A stretch of 64,000 nt of DNA, from the NCBI GenBank assembly GCA_951217055.1, contig OX578285.1, positions 52,950,024 to 53,014,023 of the forward strand, given 5' to 3'. The notes below the pieces were generated by a model, which was not told the DNA's origin, did not search any database, and saw nothing but the letters and a program-made list of their open reading frames with translations. The number at the start of each line of letters is the position of its first letter. Position 1 is the first letter of the stretch. Origin of the DNA: Gerris lacustris. Lineage: Eukaryota; Arthropoda; Insecta; Hemiptera; Gerridae. Position numbers and translations under genes: made by a program. This document shows, one piece after another, positions 43,703-56,191 of this stretch.

Positions 43703-44211
43703 TGGATAATAAAAGAAATCACCTGACTACTAATTTGTTTTCCATCATTCTAACCATTGATCCTTGGATGTTTTTTACGTATCTTCTTTTCCTCTTAAAT
43801 ACTATTGTGTTATCATTTATTTATTTTATTGTTCATCCTCTGAAGCTCAATCACATTATATTATGAAGTTATAGTTTAAATGCAAGGAGTCCTAAAATCG
43901 CCCTATTTTTAGATATAATTAATAATAATTTTAATATTATAATAGAAAATTAGGAGGTGGAAATTTTATGCAAAATAGTAAGGAGTGGTCATGAAAGACA
44001 AAATAAAAAATATTTTTATTACCATCTTTCTGAACTTGAAAATAAATAAATGTTAATAACCAATGCATTAGTATGCGAATGCATTGAACCAAGCTTTTGA
44101 AATCTTCATTAAGTATGTTTACTTTTTATTCTATTTCATTTTAGTCCCAATCAACTCATCATTTGGTTATTTCAGGACGGGATTTTGTTGTATTGATTGC
44201 ACTAGTCAATA

Positions 44212-44276
<65 letters not shown>

Positions 44277-45410
44277 TCTAGTTTTAGAACGAAGATTTTA
44301 TATTTTTATATGTGTAAGTTAGCGGTATTCAATTTATCATTGATTTGTGTCTTTACCCTGTACTCTCAAGAAATCTAATTTCTTATATACAGGGGTTGAA
44401 AAAATTACTGGAAATTAAGATATATTTTCTCTAGATGTTACTCAATTCTTTGAAATTACTTGAATTTAAATTTGACTCGATTTGAACACTTTGTGTGATA
44501 TATCTACCCCTTTAGTTTTCTGCCTAGTTTGTCCTTAATATATATTTTTGTAATGTCAATTAAAATTTGCTTTTTCTTGTATAAAAACTTAAAAAGTGAT
44601 CATATGTACATTGTAAAATTAGAAGTAATACGATAACTAGACACATAATAAATCGTGTACATTTATTTTGTCAAGCTTGGTTCTGTTCAAGTGCACCTTT
44701 GAGTTATTTATTTTCTACTTTTAAATTGATCATGTTAAAAAATACTAATATTCTTGAACTGTCAACTTTTTTATTTATTCCTATGTAATTAATTTTATAT
44801 TTCCCATAATTATAATATAGTTAATTTCAATGTACAGGATAATCCAGTAGTCTGTTTTTAGATTTAAGCATGTTTAAATATACCTTGAGTTAGGGTATGT
44901 ATTTTTTATTATTATGTATCCATTAAAGTGGAGGGACTAGTTGCGTAGTGAGAGTTTTAAGCTCTGTTGAACGAGTTCAATACTATAGCAAATTGTCAGT
45001 GGTGTGTATCACTCAGTTTAGTGGTGTGTTTCACTCACAATTTCTGTTTTCAACCCAAATCAAATCTAAATTTCAAATCTAATTATTAATTTTTTTTTTT
45101 TTTTTTTTTTGAGTAGTTGGGTCTATTAAGTAGTTAAAAGGCTCATATTTGCAATAATTCAACTGAAATAATTTCTTAGCCTGATCATTTAATACCATAA
45201 ATGGAAGTCAGAAGACGTATTTTTTATATCAGAAAAGTATATAGTGTATTTTAACTTACTTTGTTTGGTTAATTGATTAATATAGTGTATAAAAATGGTT
45301 GATCTATGCAAACAATTTCTTTTGTTATTCTAATTTTTATCACTTTTTTCAGTTTAATACTTTACTTTATAATTCTATTTTTTTTAAAATTTATTAACAG
45401 CCAGAATTGT
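43703..45410. other. Cks 3' UTR and downstream DNA
   Basis: No coding sequence. Contains (TA)n at 44217-44273 and a T-run near 45090-45111. Confidence 0.45.
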
Positions 45411-45416
45411 TATTTT

Positions 45417-45494
<78 letters not shown>

Positions 45495-45520
45495 AGTGTG
45501 TGTGTGTGTAAATATATATA
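45417..45520. repeat. Compound (CA)n(TA)n(TG)n microsatellite
   Basis: A CA run, a long TA run, then a TG run, so that the whole block is an inverted repeat that can pair with itself. Confidence 0.95.
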
Positions 45521-45524
45521 TGCA

Positions 45525-46804
45525 CAGTAGACGCCGCTTCAAAATAGCTTAGAACATTTTCTGTTTATTGTGGTCAAAGTAGAGATAGTTAGATTTTGTT
45601 TTATCATTTATTGGCCAAACAACTAGAGCTGTGGCACTGGTGTTTCGGCGAACATCCTTTTTTCTCAGAAAGTAAACCTCTCCTTACTTCCCCCCATTAC
45701 TACGAAGGATCGCAGTCTGATCTCAGAACTTAATATGTTTTAATCTTTCAATGATTCATTGTCTTTCTCCAACAAATTTACATAAGTTCAAAGATTTGAT
45801 TTGTTTTTAAGTTTAATTTTTAAACAAAAAAAACGTAGTAATTATGTATATATTTATTTACATGCATTGTATGTATTAGTTTTGTCCCTAAAGACTTATT
45901 TTGTATTGTTCCTAAAATATATATGAGGAGCCTAGTATCAAAGACGGACATTCGACATTTTTTTCCGAATTTCAGTTATCGATTGTTTCTTATAGATGTT
46001 TGGCTGCTGCATCAGATTCTGCTATCCATTTGCATCAAAAACGACCAGAAAAGGGGTAAAAATGCAATAATATTTGTAGTTTTGTTTCAAATACGGACAA
46101 GTCAACACACGTTTTGCTTCAAAAGTGGACATAACCGAAACAGCCAATCAGGAGGCTGCATTTTACTAACTCGTTCCTATGATGCACTGCGGGCTTTAGC
46201 ATCTGAATACCTACTCCTCCCATTTTGTCATACATGTTTAGAAAAATGATACCCCGAGGGGAAATCAAGACATCAATTTTAACTCTATATTTGGGGGCAC
46301 TACCCCCTAAGAACTCTGAAAAACGTGAAAAAAAAAATATTTCTCCAATATTATAATTCTAACCATTATTTTCAACGTCATTTTGCTTCAAAAGCGGACA
46401 ACTCCACTTTTCAACTCCATTTAGCAGCTAAAATATTAAAGAAATTCACGTTTTCAGTACTTCTAACTAGTTTTGAGTCTATTAAGAATCTACTGAAAAA
46501 AAAATCATTGCTCTAGCACCTGTAGAATTTGAGCTACAGTTTTTCGGCTTTCCTGTAAAATTTTGAAATGTGCTCTTGTCCGTCTTTGATACTAAGCTCC
46601 TCATATATATTTATAATAATGTACATTGGAATTAGAATTATTTTTATTTCCTAATTTGTCATCACATCACTCAGTGACAAACACAGTCTTGTTTATAACT
46701 TAGTTTTATTACTTCTGGTGGTTCCTTTTGCTTATTATTGTCAGTCGGTTATTGTTACCACTTTGTTTGAGTCCTAAAGTGATCACATTAAGTGGCGTCT
46801 ACTG
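45525..46804. mobile_element. Tigger-like element split by a nested insertion
   Basis: CAGTAGACGCCGCTT at 45525 is mirrored by AAGTGGCGTCTACTG ending at 46804. TA follows on the right; CA replaces it on the left. About 690 bp in the middle is a different element (45918-46610). No transposase frame. Confidence 0.75.
45918..46610. mobile_element. Nested element with ~34-bp inverted ends
   Basis: GAGGAGCCTAGTATCAAAGA followed by CGGACA at the left is mirrored by TGTCCG then TCTTTGATACTAAGCTCCTC at the right, one mismatch. Inside, TTTGCTTCAAAAG-GGACA recurs twice. Because it sits between AT-rich flanks, the exact duplication cannot be told. Confidence 0.85.
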
Positions 46805-46810
46805 TATATT

Positions 46811-47630
46811 GTTTAGGATTTTTCTCTTTCTTGCCCCCTTCTTAACTCCAGGTAAAATAATTAGTTGAAGTCATAGTTTTTATGTTTGTTGTTATTTGAG
46901 GCTGTGTCTAAATATGATTGTAAATTTTGTTAAATGTGCTAAGCTGAGATATAAGGAATTTGGTTTATTCTTAAGAATTACGATGTAAGGTTTGTCTTTC
47001 TTGTAAGATCATTTATATTTTATCGGGCTTGAACCATTATATATATATTTATGTATATCTAATAAATCAATACTATATTACTCACAATATTTTAAAATGA
47101 TTCATTTCTGTGAATGAGATATATTTAGGGTGTCCCCAAACAAAACTACACCACTTAAGGATCATAGGAATAGAAAGGTTTCTATGAACAAATTGGGAGG
47201 GGGGGAGGGGGAGATTTGTTTTTTGAGATAAAACATTAACATTAACTTAAAACATTGATATTATTCTGAAAAACTATACCTCTTTCATTTCAACACCTTG
47301 AACCAAACCCTGTAAAGCATCAAATACAACAAAACCCTGATTTTCATCAAAATGTCTTCACCTCTTTTACCTAATTTAGTCATTCTATTAAGATGGCCTC
47401 CAATAATGCTCTACATACTAAAGAATTTTAAATTTAGCTTGAATTTAAAATAATTTTTTGTACATGGCTGACATGGGTCTCATTAGATGCAGAATTTGAT
47501 GTTCTACAAGGTTTTGCTTCAAGATGATTGATGGTACGAAGCACGATTTTGAGAGATTTTAGGATGAGTGTCAAATAAGAACAATTTTTAATGTTTTTGT
47601 TGTGTCTAATTTCCTATAAGATCCCGATAT
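46811..47630. other. No gene seen
   Basis: AT-rich, with a G-rich run (GGGAGGGGGGGAGGGGGAG) at ~47194-47212. Confidence 0.4.
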
Positions 47631-47633
47631 ATA

Positions 47634-47833
47634 TACACAATTTGTGTTAGTGAGAGACACCAAGGGATGTGCCACGCAAGCGTGACACATAGGAGCTGTT
47701 CCAATATCAGACATTACGTCAAAAAGATGTTGGCTCGGCATTACGCCATCGTTTCGTTGCGTCCGACTCATCAGGGGCCCGACGATGCCATGGTGCACAT
47801 CCCTTGGTGTCTCTCACTAACACATTTTGTGTA
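47634..47833. mobile_element. MITE with 39-bp inverted ends (200 bp)
   Basis: The left end TACACAATTTGTGTTAGTGA (continuing GAGACACCAAGGGATGTGC) is matched by the right end with two differences. Same family as 25005-25319. Confidence 0.92.
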
Positions 47834-48087
47834 CCTTATTGCAGTGTGCAAAAACACGGTATTGCACTTATGATATATATATCCAATAATGTCCCTATAA
47901 TGTATAGTCTTGCACGGCTTCGTTTCAGCGTTACTTTCATAATTTCTGAAAATAATGAGTTTTCCAAAGAATCTACATATATCTGCTGATATACTGGTTC
48001 TAGAGCAATAAATGAGGTGCTATTCAGAAAATTTTCTTTTTTGAAAATAAAATGAATTGGAGATTAATGGTGATCCCTCAATAATTT

Positions 48088-48381
48088 AATATTGTTGTTT
48101 CTTGTGGGTCTTAAGGTATATATAAACAAAATCTCCTATATAATTTTTGCTATATTTTGACTCTGCTTTGAGCCATTTTTAAGCACCTATAACAAATAAT
48201 TACAACCATATTTAACTATTATTCCTCTATGGATAATGATTATTGTAGAAACTATCCATAGAGGTTGTAATTATTTGTTATAGGTGCTTGAAAATGACTC
48301 AAAGCAGAGTCAAATATAGCAAAAATTATTTAGGAGTTTTTTGTTTGTTTTACATCCCTAAAGACCCACAAAAAAACAGCA
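48088..48381. mobile_element. Snapback element, ~120-bp arms
   Basis: GGGTCTTAAGG...GACTCTGCTTTGAG and CACCTATAACAAATAATTAC are mirrored on the right (CTCAAAGCAGAGTC, GTAATTATTTGTTATAGGTG). The short loop contains a smaller stem (CTCTATGGATA and TATCCATAGAG). Confidence 0.9.
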
Positions 48382-48413
48382 ATTTTAAAATGAATTCACT
48401 TAAAATGAATCAA

Positions 48414-48650
48414 CTTTAAGAGGTACTATGTTGAATTTGAAAAAAAAAAAACACATGAAGGCAAATAATAAAAAAATGTAGAGAAGTTGGCTTATTTAGA
48501 AGTTGGTCAAAATTTGGTTTTAATAAACAAAAATCCAAGATTAGAATGCAGCTGAGGTAGGGCTGTGGGAGGGGAAGCTTTGTGACTTCAATATTGTTTA
48601 CACTTTTTTTTAAAAAAAAACTAATTTTCAACATAGTACCTCTTAAAATT
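48414..48650. mobile_element. MITE with perfect 20-bp inverted ends
   Basis: TTAAGAGGTACTATGTTGAA and TTCAACATAGTACCTCTTAA are exact reverse complements. No coding sequence. Confidence 0.9.
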
Positions 48651-49059
48651 AATTAACCCTTTAATCAATGCTCTCAATTTAAATGTGTCATGTTTTAAAC
48701 GATGGGTGGTCTTCCGGAGGAACCCTCCTAATAAATTTAATATAAATAATTATTTATTTTATTTAATTTTCATTAATTATTTTTATTTTTACAGCGAGCG
48801 TTGATAAGCATTTTTGTTTGGTCTCTATATGGACAATCAACCGTTTAAGGGTTAAACATGAATTTTAGAGGTATTAAATAAACCTGATCTTGTATAACAT
48901 ATTCTGATATTGGCATCTCGTTTATTGCTCTAGGACCAGTATTTCATCAGACATAGGTAAACATAGCTATACATTATAGGGACTTTTTGCCTCATTTGAG
49001 GTCCCCTAACCACCATTTAATTTTTTTATATTAAACCTGAAACACCCTGTGTATGTATA

Positions 49060-49459
<400 letters not shown>

Positions 49460-50165
49460 ATATTCAATATCTTTTGTATAATAAATATCTCATTAAATTC
49501 AATGTATAAATTGTAAATAATTTATACTTTGGTAATATATATTTTCTATTAGGATTTGTAATATTTATAATTGTAGCTTACTATTTAAAAAATATTAATT
49601 ACTTGTTATACTTAATGCAAACAAGATCGTCACACTGTCTTAATTTTTATATCATAATTCTGTTTTGTTTTTTTCTTTTTCTTTTTTAATATTAGATTTA
49701 AGGTAATTAAAGTGTAATGCTGTTAAATTTAATACTATGTCATTGTGTTAAAATTATCTGTTTTTGTATTAAATTGCAATCTAATGCAAGTATGTTAAAG
49801 TGTTAATTGTTAAAAATGCTGTAATATTAATAAAATCTCTTGAATAAGGTTTGATACGGTGTTGTTAAACATTACTTTATATTTGTTTTGTTTGTACTGT
49901 TTCTCTCCTGTTTTTAATTGTAATTATACTTTCTTAAGTTTTGTTACATGCTATTTTCTCTCATATAATAATAAGATATTATTACGATTAAGATTTATAA
50001 TAGTTTATTTATTTTTTGGCCGGGTGCTGGGTGGATTCTGATGAGCCACAAAGAACATTTGGGCATCGCTGGTAAAAGTTGGAGCAGGGGTTTGACGTAG
50101 GTAAAAGTTGGCGAAATTGACATTTAAAACAAATAAACTAATTAAAAAAGGGTTTTTTTAATTGA
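49460..50165. other. No gene seen
   Basis: AT-rich with short open frames lacking any motif. Confidence 0.4.
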
Positions 50166-50167
50166 TA

Positions 50168-50953
50168 CAGTAGAGTCTCGCTTATCCGGACCCTGCTAGT
50201 CCGGACATCCGTATAATCCAGACAGGAACTACATATGTACAAATTGGAACCAGGGCTAATTCAGATTTATGAATTGTTAAGATTATCGAAGTTTCTGCTT
50301 TTATTGTCTATTAAAATTTATATAAAATTGTTCCTAGAATAGTTTAAAGGTGTACATTCCAACGTTCCGACACGAGGTATACCCGGTATTTTTGTTAAAA
50401 ATTAACAGATTAAGAATTAAGTAAGAACATCGACAAATCTCTTTTGGTTCCATAGAAATGTAGGGCGGAAGATATAAAGGTAGTGTATTCCAGGAAATAC
50501 AGTAAAATACGAGTAAGATGGTGAGAGAGTTTAAAGAAACACGTAGCGGGGGCTCAACGCAGTTCCATGAAATTTCGCCAAGCCGCGTGCGTATAATGTC
50601 TCAACTTTTTGTGAAATGATTAGCCGTTGCTCGAATTTCATATCGGAACACAGCTTGTTTCCCTGGAAGTCCCTTCTATACCTGCACCTGTTTAGTAGAT
50701 TGTAATTTTATTTTAATAAATTTGATATTTGGACTGGTGACCGAACAGTCCTAAAATAGTGAACATACGTTGTACAAGTATGTATTTGAGACTAGTAATA
50801 GTAACTTTTACGATAATAACATCGAATTTAATAGTTTTTCTCAACTAAAACTTGTTTTATATTATATTTTAAAACTAATTCCGTTTAATCCGGACTTTCG
50901 GTAATCCGGACTGGATCCGGTCCCGTCAAACCCGGATTAGCGAGACTCTACTG
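50168..50953. mobile_element. Tigger-type MITE, 786 bp
   Basis: The ends CAGTAGAGTCTCGCTTATCC and CGAGACTCTACTG are flanked by TA on both sides (50166-50167 and 50954-50955). Terminal CGGAC repeats (TCCGGACCCTGCTAGTCCGG) are typical of this group. The interior has no transposase. Confidence 0.95.
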
Positions 50954-50959
50954 TAAGCG

Positions 50960-52230
50960 TAAATCTTAAGACTGAAGATATCTGTAGGAAAAATGTATGA
51001 TACTCGTAATTACTTCCTCTGTTGTTTTCCATTTGTTAGTTGTTATGGATGTTTGTGGTTAAATTTAAATATAACAACACATTTCATTAAAATTTGCTTT
51101 AACAATAAACTACTTTGCATGTAATTGAAACCCCACCTTCAGTCATTATCAATTTTCGATATTAGCTTTGGTTACTTGTTGGTTAAAAATATTTAGCATT
51201 TTTAATAAATCCTGATTACTTCTACATATCTCCTTTATGAATGCAATTTGCGGATTTATTAATTACATAATCCATATTAAACTATCATGTACTTTGTATA
51301 TTCTTCAGTGTATGAACTGGCGCTGAGTTTTCATCATCATAGGTAAGATTGTTTTTGACGCCCTTGTAAAACTAAGAAAAAAACCTTTGCGACATTTGAG
51401 CTCAATGATTGAGATGAGAAAAGCTCCTTTCTCTGCTATTTGTCATAGTTATTATTACCCTCGTAGACCCAGTAACAAATGTAGGGGGGGGGGACTTTCT
51501 TACTTTGTGTGTAGATATGCTTCATATCTAGTCTAATAAACACATTGAGAAAAAAATTGCTTAGTTTTAAAAATTGGCAGCTTTTTATGTTTGTTATTGC
51601 AATACTCTATAAAAGTTTTTTTGCCAATATCTTAAAAACAATAATTAGGTTTGGTGTTAATACCACTCTATACAAAATAAAGTAGATAATAATTCCCTAC
51701 AAAAAATATCAATTAGCCGTAGGAGATAAAGTAGGGTGAAAGGTGACTTAAAAGATTCGTGTTATGTTTGCTCATATGACTTCCAAAGTTCAAGTAAGAT
51801 TCGTTAAGATCTAACACAAATTAAGTCTTTTTAAACTTTTTGACCAACTTTCATCCCATTTTATATCCTAGGACCTAAGGTATTGTTCCCACAGCAATAA
51901 TGCATAGGAAGAAGCTTTCTTACTGTTAATTTTGCAAAAATTAAAAAAAAGTAACAGCCTAAGATTTCTACTGTTTAAAGGAAACTGCACTTAGGTTTGT
52001 CTGTTTCTGTCTTTTTTTGGGTGAAGATATGATGTCCAATGATATCTTAAGTAGAATTCAAACGATATCAACAAAATTTGGCATACAGAACATTGACACA
52101 AAAATATTATGTAGTAAGAATTTTTTAATTGAAAAATTAATTTGTCATCTAATGTATTTTTCAAATGAAAGGAAATTCTCAGTTGATAAATAATTCTTAC
52201 TAATTTTCATTAGGTAACTAACTATAACTA
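50960..52230. other. No gene seen; G-run at 51484-51492
   Basis: AT-rich, with no convincing repeat structure or exon. Confidence 0.4.
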
Positions 52231-52384
52231 AAGCCTAGTATGCATGGGTCGAGTAATTTAGAATTAGTAGCCACGGTCGAGTAATTTTAGTCATTTTCGA
52301 GTATATAAATTTAGTAAAAAACAAAGTTCCATACGAGTCGAGTACTAAATTACTAAACTAATCGACCCGTGCAAACAAGGCTTA
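52231..52384. mobile_element. Short MITE with ~30-bp inverted ends (154 bp)
   Basis: AAGCCTAGTATGCATGGGTC followed by GAGTAATTTAG is mirrored by CTAAACTAAT then CGACCCGTGCAAACAAGGCTT. GAGTA- and TCGAG-type subrepeats fill the middle. Confidence 0.85.
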
Positions 52385-52527
52385 ACTTAAACAATAACCT
52401 TTAGTCATTTGAAATTGTTTTTCAGTGGCTCACAGATGATCAGACGATCATGTTTAATTATTTTTATTTTCTTTCAAATTGTTGTAAAATATTATGTAAA
52501 ATTCCAACTTAAATATGGACTCGAGGT

Positions 52528-52552
52528 CTGATGATGCCCGTAAGGGGTGAAA
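52528..52552 (+). ncRNA. Hammerhead-like motif, copy 3
   Basis: An exact CTGATGA, one extra T, stem GCCC/GGGT with a GTAAG loop, then GAAA and TAT. The downstream tail (AATTTTACTCACCTTTTATG) resembles that after the copy at 1484. ACTCGAGGT just upstream could form a minimal stem I. No Penelope ORF is recognisable beside it, so it would be a solo terminal fragment. Confidence 0.4.
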
Positions 52553-53344
52553 TATAACCTTTTTTAAAAAAAAATTAGCCAATAGTTAATTTTACTCACC
52601 TTTTATGATCCAATAACAAGTAATCAAGAAAGGAAATTTTTTTTCCAGTTTAATTGATTATATTTAAGGGCAAGCTATATCCTGCTGATGATCGTTATTT
52701 TTTTTAACATAATAAATTTATCGTGTACAAAATTCAAGCTTGATGTCAGTTAGCCACACTTTTGTACGGCAGCTTCTGGACTAAAGTAACAACTGTAAAT
52801 TTTTTTCAAAACTACATCTGTTATGTTGGCAATTTGCAATTTTTCGGTTAATTTTGACTAGATCACACCCTTTCTTAGTATCTTTATCTCCTTAAGGGGT
52901 ATTGTATCCAAACCTGACAAAAACCTGTATCTAAACTATGAAAAAAATAGCGGTTCATAGAAAATGTTTAAAGATTTACAGGCAATATAGATAAAATTGT
53001 GGACACTTAATCAGGGACTTAACTATTTTTTTAGTTTAATAAACCATTTCCTATACTTTTAATTGAATTTATAATAATTTGTTTATTACAAAAAAAAAAA
53101 AACTTGTATCATATTAAACCTTATATTTAAAAATTATAAGTAAGCTTTTTGCTTCTTATGTAAGAAGTCTTTGACTTTTTGATAAGTTATTAAAGAAAGA
53201 TCCAATTAAATTTAATATAAAAAGCTGATTTATTATTTCTACTTTTAAAAGTTGCATCATTCCGATATTTGGGCAACTCCAAATTTTATTTTTACTAATC
53301 CTCGCTATTTTTACCATCTCATACCATAGTATTTATAGAGAGGA
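52553..53344. other. No gene seen
   Basis: AT-rich, with an A-run at 53090-53101. Confidence 0.4.
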
Positions 53345-53575
53345 AGTATTGTGATGGCACGAGAGGTATTGATGGATTTACATGGTGTAAGGTCTCCTGA
53401 ATCCAAAACAGTGGTTTTTAAAAAATGTCTGTGCAGACACATGAAGCCTAAAGTATTGGGTGGATACCGATTAAATTTAGCATGTATGATCAGAAAAAAA
53501 ATGATACCCTATGGTGAAATCGAGAATTTCAGGTCTAAATTTGGGAGTGCTATCCCCAAAAACTCTCCCTAAAAA
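53345..53575 (+). repeat. Copy of a repeat shared with 63425-63650
   Basis: GAAGTATTGTGATGG, TTGATGGATTTACA, GTGGTTTTTAAAAAATGTCT and ATGATACCCT follow the same order as in the inverted copy at the right end of the window. The open frame 53351-53572 belongs to the repeat and shows no domain. Confidence 0.75.
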
Positions 53576-56096
53576 AAAAAAAAATCTTGGGGACAGTACC
53601 GACTGTTTCGATTAAAAATTCTAAAAGGGAGGTCCATCTAAATATGAATCTAAGTCGTTTTACCAAGATAAATCTAGTTCTTGAGAAATTATCTATAATT
53701 GTTAAGGGTGAGAGAGGTCTGGTTCAATTCTCCGCCTGGGAGAAATTACTTTATGGTAAACTAGATTAAATTTTCAATATTAATTAAATGATATACAATA
53801 GAATGAGTAATTATGCACGTGTATATCACATTCTATAATTCACATTTATAATATCCATTAGTCTAAAGAACCGTTTAGTAAGGCAAGATCAACAAAAAAG
53901 AAATATGCCGCATACTTCTATTTCTTAGAATGGGGGGACAGAATTCTTTCCCAGGCGACAGCTACTACCTGTTTATCAACTCTTCATTTAATCATAATTG
54001 AATCAGTACTTATACTTATCCTGATTTGAGAAAAATTAAAATTATACTAAAGATTTATCGGTCGTTGGGGATATCCTCAGTACCTAACATTCACTCCAAG
54101 AATTGTTCACTTAACACATTATATTAAACATGTATCATCTTTTAAAAACCATATGTGAAAGACTTGTTGAACAAATATCTATAGTATAATAGTATAACAT
54201 CGAAAGCTTTCAGGAAATAATGAATAGAGTTAACAAAAAACTACTTTACAGTTCAAAACTATACAAATAATATTTTATTAATTATTTAAACTAATTATAA
54301 CAAACTAAAGGAACGGTTGCGTCCTTAAAGAAATAATCTAGTAATCAGTTGTTTTATATATATATTGTCTGGTCATAGATAACTGTGATATCAATGACAG
54401 GAAAAAAGAAAATATTTTATAACTTAGATCATAGAAGTAATATTAATTAAAATTCAAACTTAGCAATGTTACAAATTGAATCAATTTAATTATTTTATTT
54501 ATCTACATGAATAACAATTTGTTAAACAATTCTGCACAACAAACAAAAACAATGAAGTCATCTTCAGTTAACTTATTGTCACTGTCAAATGTTTTATCAC
54601 CGAATTAAATAGATTTATTTGTTTTTTAGTATGGCAATAAACTCGTCAAGATTACTTTTCAAGTTTTGTTCCTCTGTATTACTTTGACTTAAGTGTAATT
54701 TCTAATTAATGTTAATAATTATTTTATAATATGAAAGAGTACTATACATGTACGATTGTAACAGTTCCACCATGAATAGAGTTCATTGTTTTATAAATCA
54801 AGAGGTCCTAAGTAAGGAAAACTACTATTTTCAAGGTTAAACATCAACAATTGAGATACAAGGTTTATTAAAAATAGTTTATGGGTCTGGAAAATACTGT
54901 TAATAAACTAAACTTTTTATTATACCCCTTACGATTAAAATATTCTGATACACTAATTAAATAGCTTAATACCACTTTTCTACATTTTTAGATCAGAGAA
55001 AACTAATATAGAGGGTTTCTCAATATTATATATGTTGAAAAGTAAACTCTAGTTGAAAATATAAACAAGATAAATCAAAAACCTGTCAAGGAATGGTATA
55101 TAAGGCAAAAATTAATTAAATTATTGGTAATAATTTAATATGATACACCCTTGAAATTCTTGATATACGTATTAGATGGCTTAAGAGGTGTAATAAATAG
55201 ACGTAATTACTTTAACAAATGAGACGTTTTGACTTTATCAAAGGTCATTCCAGGTCATAATTTATTCATCTGCAAATACAATTATTAATATCATTAAAAT
55301 TATATTTGCAGATGAATAAATTATGGCAGAGGATGGCCTTTGATATCGTCGAAATATCTCATTTGTTAATGTAATACAAAAATAATTCAAAAAGTATTAA
55401 AGGTTCAGTTTATAAAGAAAAAACACCAAGAGTAGATTGACTATAATGAGACAACCAGCAACTAGTAGCCTTAATTATTTTTTAATTTGAAATTATTTTT
55501 GGTGCAATCACTTTTAATGTTAATTTTGATGATATATTAACCTGTGATTTAAATATAATTACATATTTTTTATTCCATCATTTTATTGAGATTTATGCAA
55601 AAAGTGCTGAAACTTTGAACAAATTACTTGTTTTTATTTGATAAAGTGCAGCACAAAATAAAAATCATAATAAGTAATTAATTATGAGGTAGAGTTTAAG
55701 TATATATTTTTAATAATAAAATTAATTAAATTTAACAAATATACTCTAGCTATAATATATTCTAATAATAACCTTTATTGTTAAATTCAACTAATTTCAT
55801 TTTATAGAAATGAGAAGTAGTGGCAATTTTCGGTATTAAACTTTTATGTTAATTATTGTATTAACGAGCAATTTAACAAAAGAAAAGAAAGAACGTAAAA
55901 TAAAAGAGGGTATGATTTACATGAATGATTCAGATCGAAATAATGAACTTGAGTTCTAAACTCTAAATTAATTTACTTAACTTTATAAAACAAGTTAGAA
56001 ACAGAATTAGGTATTTTCAGTATGTTATACAGTAAGTTAATCCTAGGGTATATAATAATCAGTCAATGACTATCATTTTATACAAAGAAAAATCAA
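53576..56096. other. Downstream of thrombospondin: presumed 3' UTR, then unassigned AT-rich DNA
   Basis: No coding sequence is recognised. TTTATT (AATAAA on the - strand) occurs many times below 56097, so the real poly(A) site cannot be chosen. One clear hairpin is listed separately at 55206-55375. Confidence 0.4.
55206..55375. repeat. Hairpin element, ~80-bp arms
   Basis: AACAAATGAGACGTTTTGAC and TAATTTATTCATCTGCAAAT on the left are mirrored on the right (ATTTGCAGATGAATAAATTA, ATCTCATTTGTT). The right arm includes GATATCGTCGAAATAT, faintly like the GAAATAT end of the Penelope motif. Confidence 0.8.
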
Positions 56097-56191
56097 TTAT
56101 GAGTTGCTAAACCATGTACTCGAGTGATCAACATGTACTTCCTGCTGAAGTCTGGTAGGCAATTCATTGTAAATCTCTACAGGCAAATTAT
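56097..56191 (-). CDS. Tsp: Thrombospondin exon E (last coding exon)
   Basis: The acceptor ATTTTTTAG is followed by (D)[18 protein letters not shown] and a short acidic/serine tail ending in TAA. The phase joins exon D exactly. The tail lies after the conserved domain and is lineage-variable, so this exon is slightly less certain than the others. Confidence 0.85.

Larger units (their letters stand above)
47884..48990. repeat. Nested inverted-repeat locus
   Basis: The outer arms (47884-48020 and 48895-48990) match in inverted orientation (GTCCCTATAATGTATAG, CTAGAGCAATAAA). Between them lie two further hairpins (48088-48381 and 48414-48650), so smaller elements have inserted into a foldback. 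Confidence 0.75.

Noticed and set aside
53351..53572. 73-aa frame that could be a small gene
   Set aside because: It lies fully inside a dispersed repeat whose other copy (63425-63650) has no intact frame.
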